Shown here: in pieces, positions 1-12,058 of the stretch
How the letters are laid out: every line of letters starts with the position of its first letter
How positions within the stretch are numbered: position 1 is the stretch's first letter
Assembly (NCBI GenBank): GCA_011800805.1
Contig: MPNW01000434.1
Span: 168,581 to 232,580, forward strand
DNA length: 64,000 bases
From: Hirudo medicinalis
Lineage: Eukaryota; Annelida; Clitellata; Hirudinida; Hirudinidae
Direction: 5' to 3'
Notes under the pieces: generated by a model
Seen by the model: the letters and a program-made list of their open reading frames with translations, nothing else
The model's database searches: none
What the model was told of the DNA's origin: nothing
Position numbers and translations under genes: made by a program

Positions 1-255
1 AAGTAGTAATAATTATAATCTTCATTATGTAATTGTAATGTTTACATAATAATTATGATGTTTACGTAATAATTATGATGGTTAAGTAGTAATAATTATA
101 ATCTTCATTATGTAATTGTAATGTTTAAATAATAATTATGATGTTTACGTAGTAATTATAATGTTTAAATAATTATTATGATGTTTAAGTAATATTAATT
201 ACGATGTTTACGTAATAATTGTAATGTTCAAGTAATAATTGTAATGTTTAAAAAG
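1..255. repeat. AT-rich minisatellite, unit about 22 bp
   Basis: The first 255 bases are diverged tandem copies of a unit of about 22 bases. Each unit combines TAATAATTATGATG-like and TTTACGTAA/TTTAAGTAA-like segments. The array begins before the left window edge. No coding signal is seen. Confidence 0.75.
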
Positions 256-504
256 TAAATATTCAAACCTTTGAACGGGCATTTGTGGTTCCTTTCTTCA
301 TTTTGAGTCGACTTCTTTTTCCTCTTCAAATTGGAAGTTGCCCCTATGACGTCATCCCCGATTGGGTTCAAGGTTGTGACAGGTTCTTGAGTCTCACAAA
401 CCTCATCGTGTTCAAACTTTTCAACTTTCGTGGACCACCCATTCACTGGAAGCTGATTGGAATAGTGTATGGTTTGAAATAAATCGATTAGATATTTGTT
501 GTTA

Positions 505-515
<11 letters not shown>

Positions 516-567
<52 letters not shown>

Positions 568-671
568 TGTATTCATTCATCCATTCATCCATCCATCCAT
601 CCTTCCATCCATCCATCCATCCATCCATCCATCCATCCATCCATCCATCCATCCATCCATCCATCCATTCA
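516..671. repeat. (TTTA)n / (CCAT)n compound microsatellite
   Basis: About 13 copies of TTTA pass directly into about 20 copies of CCAT (ATTC/ATCC variants at the ends). The translated His-Pro-Ser-Ile repeat is an artefact of the tetranucleotide. Confidence 0.95.
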
Positions 672-1974
672 GTCAGTCATTCATTCAATCAGCCATCGGT
701 TATTTATAAGCACGTTCTTCGAGCGTAATAACACAAATAATGCACAATGCTTCTTCCTTCCTCTCATTTGTCACAGCATCCGCCAAACGCCGAAGAACGC
801 AAAGTGACGTTGCCACGGCAACCGTACAACCTAACAAACCGATCGGCCCAGTCGATGTTTTGTAACGCAAAACATGCTTCCTTAAAATATTCACTTTCTT
901 TGTAAACAATGAAAATATCTATTTTTAAACAACAACAACAACAACCCATCCAACCAATACAAAACTTGTAGTATTCAATACTGGTTTGCATATTTACAAT
1001 AACTACATTCTCGAATAATTATGAAATAATTATTTATTATTAATTTCTAATATTTATATTATTAATTATGAGATAATTATTTGTCATTGCACTCATTTGG
1101 GTTCTTGTAATTAATCACAGATTCCGAGCTATATCAGTAGAAGACTATTCGACATAGCATTGTAAGCCATCATTGTAATGTAATCATGAGCAGTGAGGCT
1201 CAGAATGCGTGCGAATAAAGTAAAATTGAAGTGTAATGTTCTCAGTACAACCTCTTATTGTATTGTGTTCACGTGTGTGTACTCTCTCAGTACATTAAGA
1301 CCTTAGGATCTACCTGTCCATCTCTCTTCTTGCTTGGTTAGACCGACGTTTTATTGCACTGCAACATGATTGCGTAATAATTATACTCGTGTCTATAATT
1401 ATTGCATTCCATCTCAATGCGCCACATAAATGAAGCTAGCAAGTACTTAATATGTTTGTTGTACTTGTAAGTCGGTACATTTATTGCTTACATTGCATAT
1501 TTATTTTTAATTAACAACTCAGCAGAGCAGTTACTTTGATGATGATGATGATGACGACGACGACGACGATGATGATGATTATGATGACGATGACAACGAC
1601 TACGACGGCGACGAAGATTACGTTGACATAATGCGACTGCGTTGTACTTCCTTTGATATGTCAGCCGACGTCAGGATTCGAACACGACGTCAGTTGAATG
1701 AGAGCAGCTCCTAGAACTCTATTGAGTCCGTCATGTCGACACAAAACAAAGTGACATTAGGAGTGGGCTTTCAATGTTCAACCGAGGAAGTATTTATTAC
1801 TAAAACTTAAATCCATCCGAGGCGTGCGTGGGAGATTCAAATGTTGTCATGACAACGCCCTTTTGAACTCATCGCCTCAATAATAAGTGAAACCGGTTTT
1901 GAGACCAATCACGTCAGTGACGAGCGTCAAGGCTTCTATTTTTAGCTATGAATTAATAACAATGGTGGTGATGA

Positions 1975-2220
1975 TTGTTAATAAATATTAATAATTAATA
2001 TTAATAATATTAATATTAATGTAATAATTAATATAACATTATTGTTATTAATAATTATTAATCATCATCATCACAATAACATTAATATAATAATATTAAT
2101 TTTAATAATAAAAATATTGTAATTCAATAATAATAATATTATTATAATTAATAATATTAATTATTAATAACGATAACAATAATAACAACAACAACAATAA
2201 TAATAATAGTAATAATAATA

Positions 2221-2266
<46 letters not shown>

Positions 2267-2290
2267 TAATAATAATAATAATAATAATCA
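1975..2290. repeat. AT-rich TAA/TAATAT low-complexity run
   Basis: The segment is almost pure A/T, with many overlapping AATATTAAT palindromes. It ends in a perfect AAT trinucleotide run at about 2197-2290. Confidence 0.9.
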
Positions 2291-2888
2291 CATTAGTCAT
2301 CACTTCCGTGTAACGCATGGATGATTTTACTACCTGTTTCTCTATCAGTTGAATGACATCGATGATCTTCCCAGTCGATCCTTCACAGCGTTCCGCTAAA
2401 ATTTGAATACAAAAAACTAATTAAAAATAATCAATAATTAGTATTCAATAATCAACTAATAATTAATTATTTATTTATTAATATTCAATTTGTACATTCA
2501 CATTCACATTCACATTTACATTTACAATTACACTTAAACTCGTGTCATTCTTAAGCGTTATCAAACAAGAAGACTAAATTATTTTGGTGGGTTTTCCCAA
2601 CTTATGAATACTCATATTTTGCAGTAGTGAAATATATTATTATTATTATTATTGTTGTGGTTGTTATTTTATTTAATGTTATCATTCACAACTGGACAAT
2701 CATGTCACCTGGAAGGCATGTGTTTGTCTGTTTGTTTGTCTGTCTGTTTGTTTGTTTGTTTGTTTCATTTTTTAAGTATTCTTGGAATAAATTTCACTCA
2801 AAATAATAAATCACTTGGACTGGATTCTTTTTCGTTTTGTTGATGAATCCCTCGATGAAAATCCAATTCATTAGGGAACAATAATAAA

Positions 2889-2923
<35 letters not shown>

Positions 2924-3708
2924 TAATAATAATGATGATGATGATGATGATGATAATAATAATGATGATGATAATAATAATAATGATGATGATGATAATA
3001 ATAATAATAATAATTTTTAATTGAATCCTTCCTAGTCCTGATGCTATTTGCACTGATTTCAACTTCCCTTGAACCAGTACTTACCATCACTATCAACTTC
3101 ATCTTCATTATTATCATTACCATCATCTCCACTATCATCATCATCACCAGATGATCATCAATCTCATCATCTTTCCCTGCTTCTGGTCAAACTGTTGCAC
3201 GGAAGAATCTAAGTCACTGTACATAGTCTGAGGTTGATGCCAACTTCAGATGAATTAATGATGATGATGATGATGATGCCATCATCTCATTAATATTCAG
3301 TTAGTAAATTCAATTATAAAGAGAAGTCTTGCAACTGGATCTGTCCTGCTTCATATTCAAATGCAAATCAGCAGTTCAAAGTGTCAAATTGCAATCACTT
3401 GGGGCTACTAATTATAATATTAATGAGTAGGTGCCAGTGTGACGATGCGTGATGCATTCGAGTGATACTGACAATTACACTACAACATGGTCGCTGCAAT
3501 ATCATCACACATAAGTCGACCGCATATTTTATGGGGCATCACAAAGTCGTTTGACATTGTCGACAATTGAGATGCAGCATTTTTAGTGGACGTCGCTCCC
3601 TTAGGGCCGACCCTTGAGCCAATGGCATTTTACTTTTCTGTGATATTTAATGTGCAAATTTATTTGTTCGTTGCACCCGTTGATCTTCGACCTCCCGGAT
3701 CGTTGCAG

Positions 3709-4720
3709 GAGAAAAAGGTCGCGGAAAAACTGGAGAAGGCTCGCAGGGAGGTCGAGCACTACGACGAGAAGCTGAATGCTGCTTTCAAGGAGCTCAACTC
3801 GTACAAGCCCATCTACGTCGAGGAGATGCTCGACGTCTTCCAGAAGAGTCAGGATTTCGAGGAGAAGAGACTGTCGTACTTCAAGGAGGCCCTGGTGCTC
3901 ATGCATCGATGCCTCGACATTTCCCAGAACGATCAGTGGGTTGTTGTTGTTGTTGTTGTTGTTGTTGTGATTATAAGGTTGCTGTTGATAATTAATGGTT
4001 CTTTTAAAAAATGAAGGGAATCGTATTTTATGTAGAATAGAATTGAAATTAATTAAAAGTAAAAACTAATTGAGATGGTTTTAAAATAGCTGACTGAGTG
4101 ATAAATTGAATTAATGAAATTAATATTTAAAATAGTATCTGTTCTTATTGGTATTAATTGGGTTAATGTAAAATTAGATTTTAATTATTTATTGATAATT
4201 CTTCTGAATCCAACTGAACTGTTAAGAATGATGGAATGTGACTCTCTCCGATGAGATTAAATTAGCTTCTAGTTATTCTTCAGGTGTGCTGCAATTAATT
4301 GAACTATCGCACTTAATTGAGCGATTGTCGTTGTACTTAATTAATCTAGTTAAGCAGTTGTACTTGGTTGACTTAGTTAACGAATAACAGGTGAGTTAAT
4401 TAGTTAAGGTTGCTAAAGCACTAGTTACTTAACTCGCTCGTTATTCGTTAAACTCACGTCACCCTGTTTTATCCGGAACCGTGCAGAATACCTCTGATCT
4501 TCCTTCAGTGGAGGAAGAACTTGGAAAATTCGAACCCCAAGAAGGACTTGAAGTGGTGGTCGGAAAAGTACGGTGCAGACATGGAGATGAAGTGGCCGTC
4601 TTTACAGGACAACAACGACAGCAACGACTCGTCATCCCAGAAGTCAAAAGAGGAAAGTCCAAAGCCGATCAGGAAGCTAGCGGAGACGAATCTGGTCCAA
4701 AACACGAGCTCGGCGACGAG
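3709..4720 (+). CDS. PACSIN/syndapin-like F-BAR protein, partial (two exons)
   Basis: This is part of a PACSIN (syndapin), a membrane-bending endocytic adaptor that has an N-terminal F-BAR domain and a C-terminal SH3. Exon A (3709-3935) follows a TTGCAG acceptor. It encodes the end of the F-BAR coiled coil: charged heptads, then YVEEMLDVFQKSQDFEEKRL, which matches the family's [20 protein letters not shown] block. Exon B (about 4493-4720) encodes KKDLKWWSEKYGADMEMKWP, the family's conserved 'EDLRWF..HGPGM.MNWP' end of the F-BAR, followed by a Ser/Asp-rich linker, and ends at a GAG|GTATGA donor. The exact acceptor of exon B is unsure, with two in-frame choices. Neither the earlier F-BAR exons nor the SH3 exon is recognisable in the window, so the gene is partial or broken here. 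The family call rests on visible similarity only. Confidence 0.75.
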
Positions 4721-4731
4721 GTATGATGTTG

Positions 4732-4821
4732 TTAGAGAAATTATCACTAGAGAAATTGTCGTTAGAGAAATTATCGCTAGAGAAATTGTTGTTAGAGAGC
4801 TTATTGCTAGAGAAATTGATT
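4732..4821. repeat. 15-bp minisatellite, six copies
   Basis: Six near-identical 15-base units (TAGAGAAATTATCRC type) start just after the donor of the preceding PACSIN exon. Because 15 is a multiple of three the array stays open in the exon's frame, but the GTATGA donor places it in the intron. Confidence 0.85.
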
Positions 4822-5089
4822 TAATGCAACTTTAATGATTTAAAGTATTAAAAGTATTAAAAGGTACAGATCACTAAGGATATTAAATGAATGCAAATTC
4901 ATGCTGTTAATTTGTTATTAATTAACAGTTCTATTATTTAAATATTATTCGCGACTTGTGACCAGTGTTATTTCAGTTAGGACTTTTCAGTTAGAGTTTG
5001 AGTTACAGTTAGTACTTTCCAGTTATAGTTAAAGTTACAGTTAACTTTATACTATCTTTACAGTTACCAGTTACAACTTTCCAGTTANG

Positions 5090-5180
<91 letters not shown>

Positions 5181-5582
5181 AATCATTATCGATGACTAAC
5201 TTATCTCAAATTCAGTGCTCCAAGATAATGCTCCACATCAGTTTGTACTATTGTTGTAGTTATGCTTAATCTACTGTTGTTATTGTTGTTGTTGTTGTTG
5301 TTGTTGTTGTTATTGTTGTTGTTATTATTATTATCAGAATACTGATTAAATTATAGTTAATTAAGAAGTCTAACGACAAATTTATTTTTTAAAGGAACAG
5401 CTTCAACTGATTGAAGTCCTGAGTAAACTTAATAAAAATAATAAAATGAAAAACTGAACTGAAAGCGAATTCGATATAAAAAAAAAACCCAACAACTTAC
5501 AACAACTTGCAACAAATTACTACAACAAATCAACAACTTACAACAACTTGCAGCAACTTGCTACAACAAATCAACAACTTAC
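4822..5582. repeat. repeat-rich stretch with single-N gap and (GTT)n arrays
   Basis: The stretch holds degenerate CAGTTA-type repeats at about 4971-5085, a single N at 5088, a near-perfect GTT run from 5089 to 5180 and a second GTT run at 5277-5330. No exon is seen. The N marks an assembly join at the start of the GTT array. Confidence 0.85.
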
Positions 5583-6315
5583 CTGGTGATCTGTGGCTGT
5601 GCAAAAAGTCGTTCAACAAGTGACAAATGTCTTCCAACATGCCAGCATCTTCACTGCTCTCAATCAAACTTTGGGAAGACGACGACGACGACAGCGAAGA
5701 CGAGGACGATGATGATGGTGGCGATGACGTTGAAGACCAAGGCGATCTTGACGAAAGGGATGACGGCGATGATGTCGACGACGACGACGATGAAAGTGAT
5801 GAGGATGTCATCGAAGTGAATGCAGAGTGGATGCCTCTTCCGTCTGCAGGCGAGCCATTCCAATTTCTTCCTTGGAAACTCGCACCGCCGTTGACAAGAG
5901 CTCGCGGCACAACTTGTTGTTGTTGCTGTTGCTGTTGCCATTGTAGTAGATGTTGTTGTTGTTGCTGTTGCCATTGTAATAGATGTTGTTGTTGTTGTTG
6001 CTGTTGCTGATGGTAACGTTGTGGTTGTTGCTGTTGTTGTATGCCGAAAGTGCTGCAGTATTGGCTTGGAGCAATCGTTTCAGGTTGAAACAAGTCGCTG
6101 CAGAAGCCATGAGTGCAGTTGTCAGGGATGTAACTTTCTTTGTCCTTGTTTTGGCTGCAGATGTCATCCTTGTTGTTGCCATCCTCGTTGTTGTTGTTGT
6201 TGTTGTTGTTGTCGTCATTGTTGACAGGATTGTCGATCATCCAATTGGATGAAAGAGAATCCAACCATGAAATGATGGCAGGAGTACTCGGAGTAATTGG
6301 AGGAGATTCACTCAT
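5583..6315 (-). CDS. first coding exon of a polyQ/Ser-rich protein, function unknown
   Basis: An open minus-strand exon begins with ATG at 6315 (MSESPPITPSTPAIISWLDS) and reaches a perfect CCAG|GTAAGT donor at 5583/5582. It encodes about 244 residues: an Asn run near residue 35, a Cys/Asp-containing stretch, three blocks of 5-9 Gln separated by HLLQW, then a Ser/Thr/Pro-rich tail rising to long polySer, and an ordered-looking end (MLEDICHLLNDFLHSHRSP). The composition suggests a regulatory or disordered protein, but I do not recognise a family. No following exon was found to the left, where the PACSIN fragment lies on the other strand. The antisense frame is also open (poly-Asp), as expected of triplet repeats, so the strand choice rests on the ATG and the donor. 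Confidence 0.5.
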
Positions 6316-7953
6316 TTCGTTGTCGTTGTTGCTGCCGTTGTTGTTGTTGTTGTTGTTGTTGATTAAAACTATTAATCGATCTAATTAGCTCAATTAATGT
6401 TTATTATTTATTGTTAGAGTTCAAACCTTGATGATCTATTGATATCTTGTCAGTTTTGCCTAGAAAATCCTCAATCTCACTCGGTCCTCGGTGATCACAA
6501 CGACTTTCCCCCATCCGTGCAAGGTTTTATAGACGTTACGATATGAGGTTATTCAATCGAATAACAATCGCCATGGCAACTGCTTCTATTGAATCGGATT
6601 TAAAAAGCTTCTAACCGTAGATCACGAACTCCTACGCGATGTAAACAAATCAGAATTCTTCTGAAGTCATTTGTCGAAGCAGACGAGTAGTGGGACCCCA
6701 TTGTCCCGCTCTTTTATTCGCTTCTCGACTTTAATTGGGATTAATGAGAGTTGACAGGTAACTTAATGACGACTTGAAAACATCTTAAATACAAAACAGC
6801 TTGAAAACATCTTCAAGACTTGTTGAGGTTTTGTGAAAAATTTTTTTTTTGATCGTAGGTGTCCTTCAATAGAAAGATGAAGAGCTTCAGGAGGAGCTTG
6901 CGAATTAATTTATTAATACAAATTAATATAAATATAAATATTAATATAGATTATAATTTACATTATAAATAATAAATTAATTACTTACAAATTAATTTTT
7001 AATTTATATTAATTTCATTTAACAACTTTTGCAATCTTTAAAAATCATGCCAATAGATTTAATAATCTTTTCCGTGACGTCATTTTACCTGGTTGAATGC
7101 ATTGATTGGCTGCCCAGAACTTTACACTCAGAACTTACATGATGAGGATGTATTAAACACTGATGTGTAACCGGCAAATGTTCTGAACCCAGGTGCTAAT
7201 AATATCCACAAGGTAGTTTGCAATACAGGTTTGTGTGCTATAATTTATGCAAATTACATATCTGAACTGTGGTTGAGTTGAGTGCGAACAGTAGCAGTTG
7301 ATGTAAAATAAAGCAGGAAAAAACAAAACAATTTTAAAGTTTTAAATTTGAATATTGGAATATTATAATCAAAATGTAGTTCAAATTCTCTAAAATTAAA
7401 TTATGAAAAGCTTCTTTCGTAAATATTAATAACCGTTATTAAAGTCAATAAATATTTATTATGAATATATACCTATTTATTAAGTTGTTTATCAAAATGT
7501 GATGAATAATTCTCAACTAAGTGAACAGAACCTTATAATTTATAATCAGTTCGATTAATATTAATGCAGTTTCAACCAATCAACGACGAGATTGAAACCG
7601 ATAAACAATGGTTTCGATAAACATAAATATTCATTTATTGACCGACCAATAGCAGTTCTTCGAATAAATTAATTCTTCAACATCCACATCATTCAATCGT
7701 CCGCATAGCAATGGGCAATTGTCTATATTAACATATTCATGCATATTCATGACGGTGTTCCATCTTGTGTTTTTTTTTTATACAAAGCAACAACTTAAAT
7801 ATTAATGAGAGGCCTTTTATCATTGGTCCTTCCTTGCAGAGAGTTTAAAATAAAGGCAGTTCCCTTTCTGATCAGCCAACCGTAAAAGATGTCGCGAGAG
7901 GCCGCATTAATTATGTTAATGAGTAATAATTCTTAGAATTTATAGACTAAATT

Positions 7954-8000
7954 TCCTAGATCCGTGTAAGTGATGTATTGCCGACACAGTTGTTATTTAA

Positions 8001-8048
<48 letters not shown>

Positions 8049-8134
8049 TATTAATATTATATTATTAATATAATTGATGTAATCAANTCCTAGATCCGTG
8101 TAAGTGATGTATTGCCGACACAGTTGTTATTTAA

Positions 8135-8179
<45 letters not shown>

Positions 8180-8213
8180 TATTAATATTATATTATTAAT
8201 ATAATTGATGTAA
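7954..8213. other. single-N gap (8087) flanked by duplicated sequence
   Basis: The segment starting TCCTAGATCCGTGTAAG at 7954 is repeated from 8088, immediately after a single N at 8087. The copies include the same (TTA)n run and the same TTAATATAATTGATGTAAT end, differing mainly in repeat number. This looks like two contig ends covering the same locus that were joined instead of merged. Confidence 0.85.
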
Positions 8214-9351
8214 TTAAAAATTAATATATATTATTATATTGTAACTATTAATTATTAATGTAATTAAATTTAATAATATATATATATATATATAATATAA
8301 TATAAATATATATGAAATATATATTAATCATATATTATTACTATTAATATTATTATTATTCCTTATTATTGTAAATATAAGCATAAATATAAATAATGGG
8401 CAGAAATTTTCCATAGAATCAAATAAAGGAAGTTCCAACCGTACTTGGACTTGCCTGTCACCATGAATGATCTGCACAGCTAAAAATAACTTAGTCATCA
8501 TGTACAGGTCTTGATGACTTAACATTCATGGAATTTGCTTTTACAAAATTATCCCTTACGAAAATTCATGGACAACTTGATTAATGATTGGATAATAAAA
8601 GAATTAATATTATTATCACCGTCGTCATCATCATCATCATCGCCACCGCCATCGTCGTCATCATCATCATCATCATCATTATAAATAGAAGTACCTACTG
8701 ATAAATGTATGAATTTACTTCAAACGGTATGGTTAAATGAATAAAGTCAATAAATTATGATAATGGTAATAATCAATTGTTCAGAAATAATTTATTATCA
8801 TTTCGTTAATTCTTATTAAATTTGCTTTTGGTGATTGTTTCCTTGTAACTCATTAATATTCATGGAGAGTCTGTTGTTGTTTTTCTGCTTGGCTTGCACT
8901 GTTTACATCATCTTCTGCCTTGAGACATTACGTCTGCCAATGTGGTCATAAATAATAGCGCTAAATGAATATGTAAATCATCATCGTTTTTATTTCATTT
9001 CTTTGTTTATAAAAAAAATAAAATGGCAACTGCTGGACTTAAACAGACACATCATTCAATCCGTAATGAATGATGTCGGTGTTTTTTTTGTCAATAAATA
9101 ACATTGTTTCATGATTTTTAATTTAACCTTAAGTAGCTTTAAAGTAATTAAATATTATTATTAAGGTTATTTTGTTTTCTGAAAACTTTCTTATTTATAT
9201 TTATGGAAATTATCAGAATCAAAAATTTAATTTAAAAAAATAAACATTTCATAAATTTTTACAACTATATCGAAAAAAATTTCCAAAGGCCATAAATTCA
9301 ATTCAATTCGTCTCTTTTTTAAAACTATGCAAATGCTTCTGAATCAATTCT

Positions 9352-9633
9352 CAGTAATGCTTAACATTGGTTTTGATCATTTTGTAAAAGTTTTTAAAAC
9401 TTCAATATTATTAAAGCAATAACAAAAGAAAATCAAGTTTTCTAGATCCACTTTCTGAGCTTGATGTGTCAAATTTGTAAACTTTGTTTAGATCAGTAAT
9501 GCTTAACATTGGTTTTGATCATTTTGTAAAAGTTTTTAAAACTTCAATATTATTAAAGCAATAACAAAAGAAAATCAAGTTTTAGATCCACTTTCTGAGC
9601 TTGATGTGTCAAATTTGTAAACTTTGTTTAGAT
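9352..9633. repeat. 142-bp tandem duplication
   Basis: The block starting CAGTAATGCTTAACATTGG at 9352 is repeated head-to-tail from 9494. The copies are almost identical, with a 2-base deletion (TTTTCTAGATCC against TTTTAGATCC). There is no N between them, so this may be a genuine recent duplication. Confidence 0.95.
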
Positions 9634-10878
9634 TTTGCATCATTTATTTATTGCTGTCCGAGGCTAACTGTGTTTTAAAAATGTTATCCTTTCTTCTACA
9701 AGCACAGAAACTAATATCCACTTCACAGCACTTTGCAAGGTTCCATGCCGCAACTAACTTTTGTTTTGTCAACGACCAATTTTTATGCATCATTTTTTTT
9801 AAACTAAAATTCTTAAAAAGTAAAATTTCTATGATTGGTAGATCTTTTGACGTTTTGACACAACCCTGCCCAGAATCGATGACAACTTATTTCGGCTATT
9901 TCACCGTTAAAGTTAATTTAGTTATAAACTAAGTCAGCAACTAAAATAAAATGCAGTAATTTTAAATTATGTGAAAGCGCATAAAATATTCATAAAATAC
10001 ATTGACCTTTTGTAAAATGGAAGATAGAATCGTTTATCAAAGCGATTCACAAAAAGTTATTTTTAATAAAAGTATTTTCATTGCAATTATATGTATTGTT
10101 AAAATATTTTCAAGTAATTACGTGATATATATTTTAAACACAGCCCATTCTTTCAACAACTGATTAATATTCATCTACACGCATGTTGCCTTAGTTATGC
10201 AATTATCTCCTTAATTGCTTTTGAGTTATCCACGGGTGAAATTTAATTTTGGAGACAGCAATTAATTATTAAAACACTTCTTCCGAGTTTTAAGTTTTGA
10301 TTTAAATCGATGAAACCTAAAGTAGATAAAATATTTTTGCGCTTTCGCTGCTATGAAAACAGCGTAAACTTCACTTGACAAAAAATAACTAATTAAAGTT
10401 CAAAGAAAACAATAAAATGGCATTTACTATTCAAGTTGGAACATTAAAAATTAAGCTAAAAAAAGCTGGTTTATTGCCGGTTAAATGGCTTGAAGCTGGG
10501 CAAGTTATGGTAATTAGCGGCAGTTTTGTGACGATTAATTTTTGATAATTTAACAAGTTACTTAAAATTTAAACGTTTTACGATTACGTTTAAAACCTAA
10601 TGATCATTGGCAATCACGACATCCGCTTTGCACCATCGTGGTCGAACAAAATTTCACAAAACCATCGAATTACCAAATGAAAAACTAATTTACATTTTAT
10701 AAATTAATAAACTGCCAATAGAAAAAAAGTATTTTGAAAGTAATAACAGCACAGCACTGTTTTAAGGGAGACATTCATCATCGGATGTAGGCGGTGCCTA
10801 GTGCGTGACAGACACTTTACATAGGCATTCGAGCTCTAGTCTCCTTTCTTGTTCGTGCGTCTCGTTAGCTACAGTAAA

Positions 10879-11502
10879 ATGGCTGCCTCTGGTGTTTCGG
10901 TGAGAGACGAGGTTGTTGCCGAGTATAACAACATTAAAATCGGACACAAATATAGCTACATCCAGCTGAAACTGACTGATGACAAGACTGCCATTGAGGT
11001 TGAAAAGGCTGTTCCCTCTGAAAAGAGATCTCCTGCCGATGAAAAGAAGGCCTTTGAAGATTTCGTTCAGGAACTGCCTCCGAGCGACTGCCGCTATGTA
11101 GTCTATGATTTCCACTTCGAAACCACTCACTCGGGATCCAGAGAACAGCTTATCTTTGTTGTTTGGTGAGTTAATTGGAAACAAAAAAATGGCGACCGAG
11201 TTCCGGGTTGGGCCGGTCGACCAGCTTGCCGGATTTTTTCGTTTAGATGATTAATTATTTGCTTAATAGATAGGTTTTTACTCTCTACACTTTTAAAATT
11301 ACTTTCCATGACGTGCGTTTAATCGTGTTATTTTAGGTGCCCAGACAAGGCTCCTACTAAGTCCAAAATGCTGTATGCCTCAAGCAAAGAAGCTCTGAGG
11401 AAGAAGCTGGTTGGAATCACCCATGAGGTCCAGGCCACTGATATGTGCGAACTCAACCACAAAGAGATCACGGAAAAGGTGTTGAGCAGAATGGTCAAGT
11501 AG
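10879..11502 (+). CDS. ADF/cofilin family actin-depolymerising protein
   Basis: Cofilin binds actin monomers and filaments and drives filament severing and turnover in the cytoplasm. Two exons, 10879-11165 and 11337-11502, join within the TGG codon of the conserved FVVWCPD segment (GT-AG, phase 2) and encode 150 aa, a normal size for the family. The start is the first ATG in good context after an upstream open stretch (MAASGVSVRDEVVAEYNNIK); Ser4 would be the usual regulatory phosphosite near the N-terminus. Visible family features are DCRYVVYDFHFE, the actin-binding helix with WCPDKAPTKSKMLYASSKEA, and KLVGITHEVQATD. The 3'UTR runs to an AATAAA at 12002. The neighbour downstream is convergent. 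Confidence 0.95.
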
Positions 11503-12001
11503 ACGCACTTCCTTCGGGTAGCTGTCCTTATTAAGATGCTTCTCCCTTGCCTTCAGCAACAGGGGCATGCACTTAGGGGATGATTTGCTGATCACTGACT
11601 TTTTTGCATCATGAAATCTTCACTTTTTATTAAGAAAATTTGAATTCTGTGCTTTTAGTTTGGCTTGCATACTCATAATTTTCTGGGGTTCTGTTGATAT
11701 TTTGATTTAATTGTGAAGGTCCTCCAATTCCGATAAGCTACCCTTTTGGGATCCTGCTCGCAGGGGAGTAAGATATTTTCACATTCAAATGTTAACATTC
11801 CGTTCTATGAAGTGGCTAATTACGATGATAATTGTAGCCATACTTTTCATGTAAGAAGATTGTTTCATACTGTTTCACCACATTGTTCCAGACCATATAT
11901 GCCCTTCAGTAGACCGTTGTGTGTGCTGCGTCAAAAGTTTATTTTTTTGGTCCAATACATGAAGTCGCAGTTTTACAATTTTCAATTGTGCATGGTTGAT
12001 A

Positions 12002-12007
12002 AATAAA
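12002..12007 (+). terminator. polyadenylation signal AATAAA (cofilin)
   Basis: A canonical AATAAA lies 500 bases after the cofilin stop, in an AT-rich context, just before the 3' end of the convergent gene at 12059. The intervening 11503-12001 holds no other gene and is taken as 3'UTR. Confidence 0.6.
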
Positions 12008-12058
12008 TGTTACAAACACTTACAGTGTCTTTATTGGGATTAATTCTAACCAAAGGTA

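Larger units (their letters stand above)
256..3708. other. intergenic or intronic repeat-rich stretch
   Basis: I find no supportable exon here, although the earlier F-BAR exons of the PACSIN gene should lie in this direction. The stretch holds TTTA then CCAT microsatellites (about 516-671), a GAT/GAC run (1539-1590), a long TAA/TAATAT region (1975-2290), a TGTT run (2727-2765) and a TAA/TGA mixture (2881-3015). Long polyTyr, polyIle or polyHis reading frames here are translations of these repeats. Confidence 0.6.
6316..10878. other. long AT-rich intergenic region
   Basis: No convincing exon was seen on either strand over 4.5 kb. Contents: GTT run at 6330-6360, TTA runs at 7998-8045 and 8130-8175, a TA dinucleotide run near 8278-8294, CAT runs near 8625-8680, the N-flanked duplication at 7954-8213 and the tandem duplication at 9352-9633. 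The short frame at 9624-9932 has no similarity I recognise. The cofilin promoter must lie at the right end, but no TATA box is evident. Confidence 0.6.

Noticed and set aside
1660..1740. tRNA-like segment on the minus strand with GTTCGAATCC
   Set aside because: A short T-arm-like stem is present, but the acceptor stem and A box are poor; not enough to call a tRNA or SINE.
2794..3147. Long frames of polyTyr/polyHis/polyIle on the minus strand
   Set aside because: They are translations of the TAA/TGA repeat at 2881-3015; no splice or start support.
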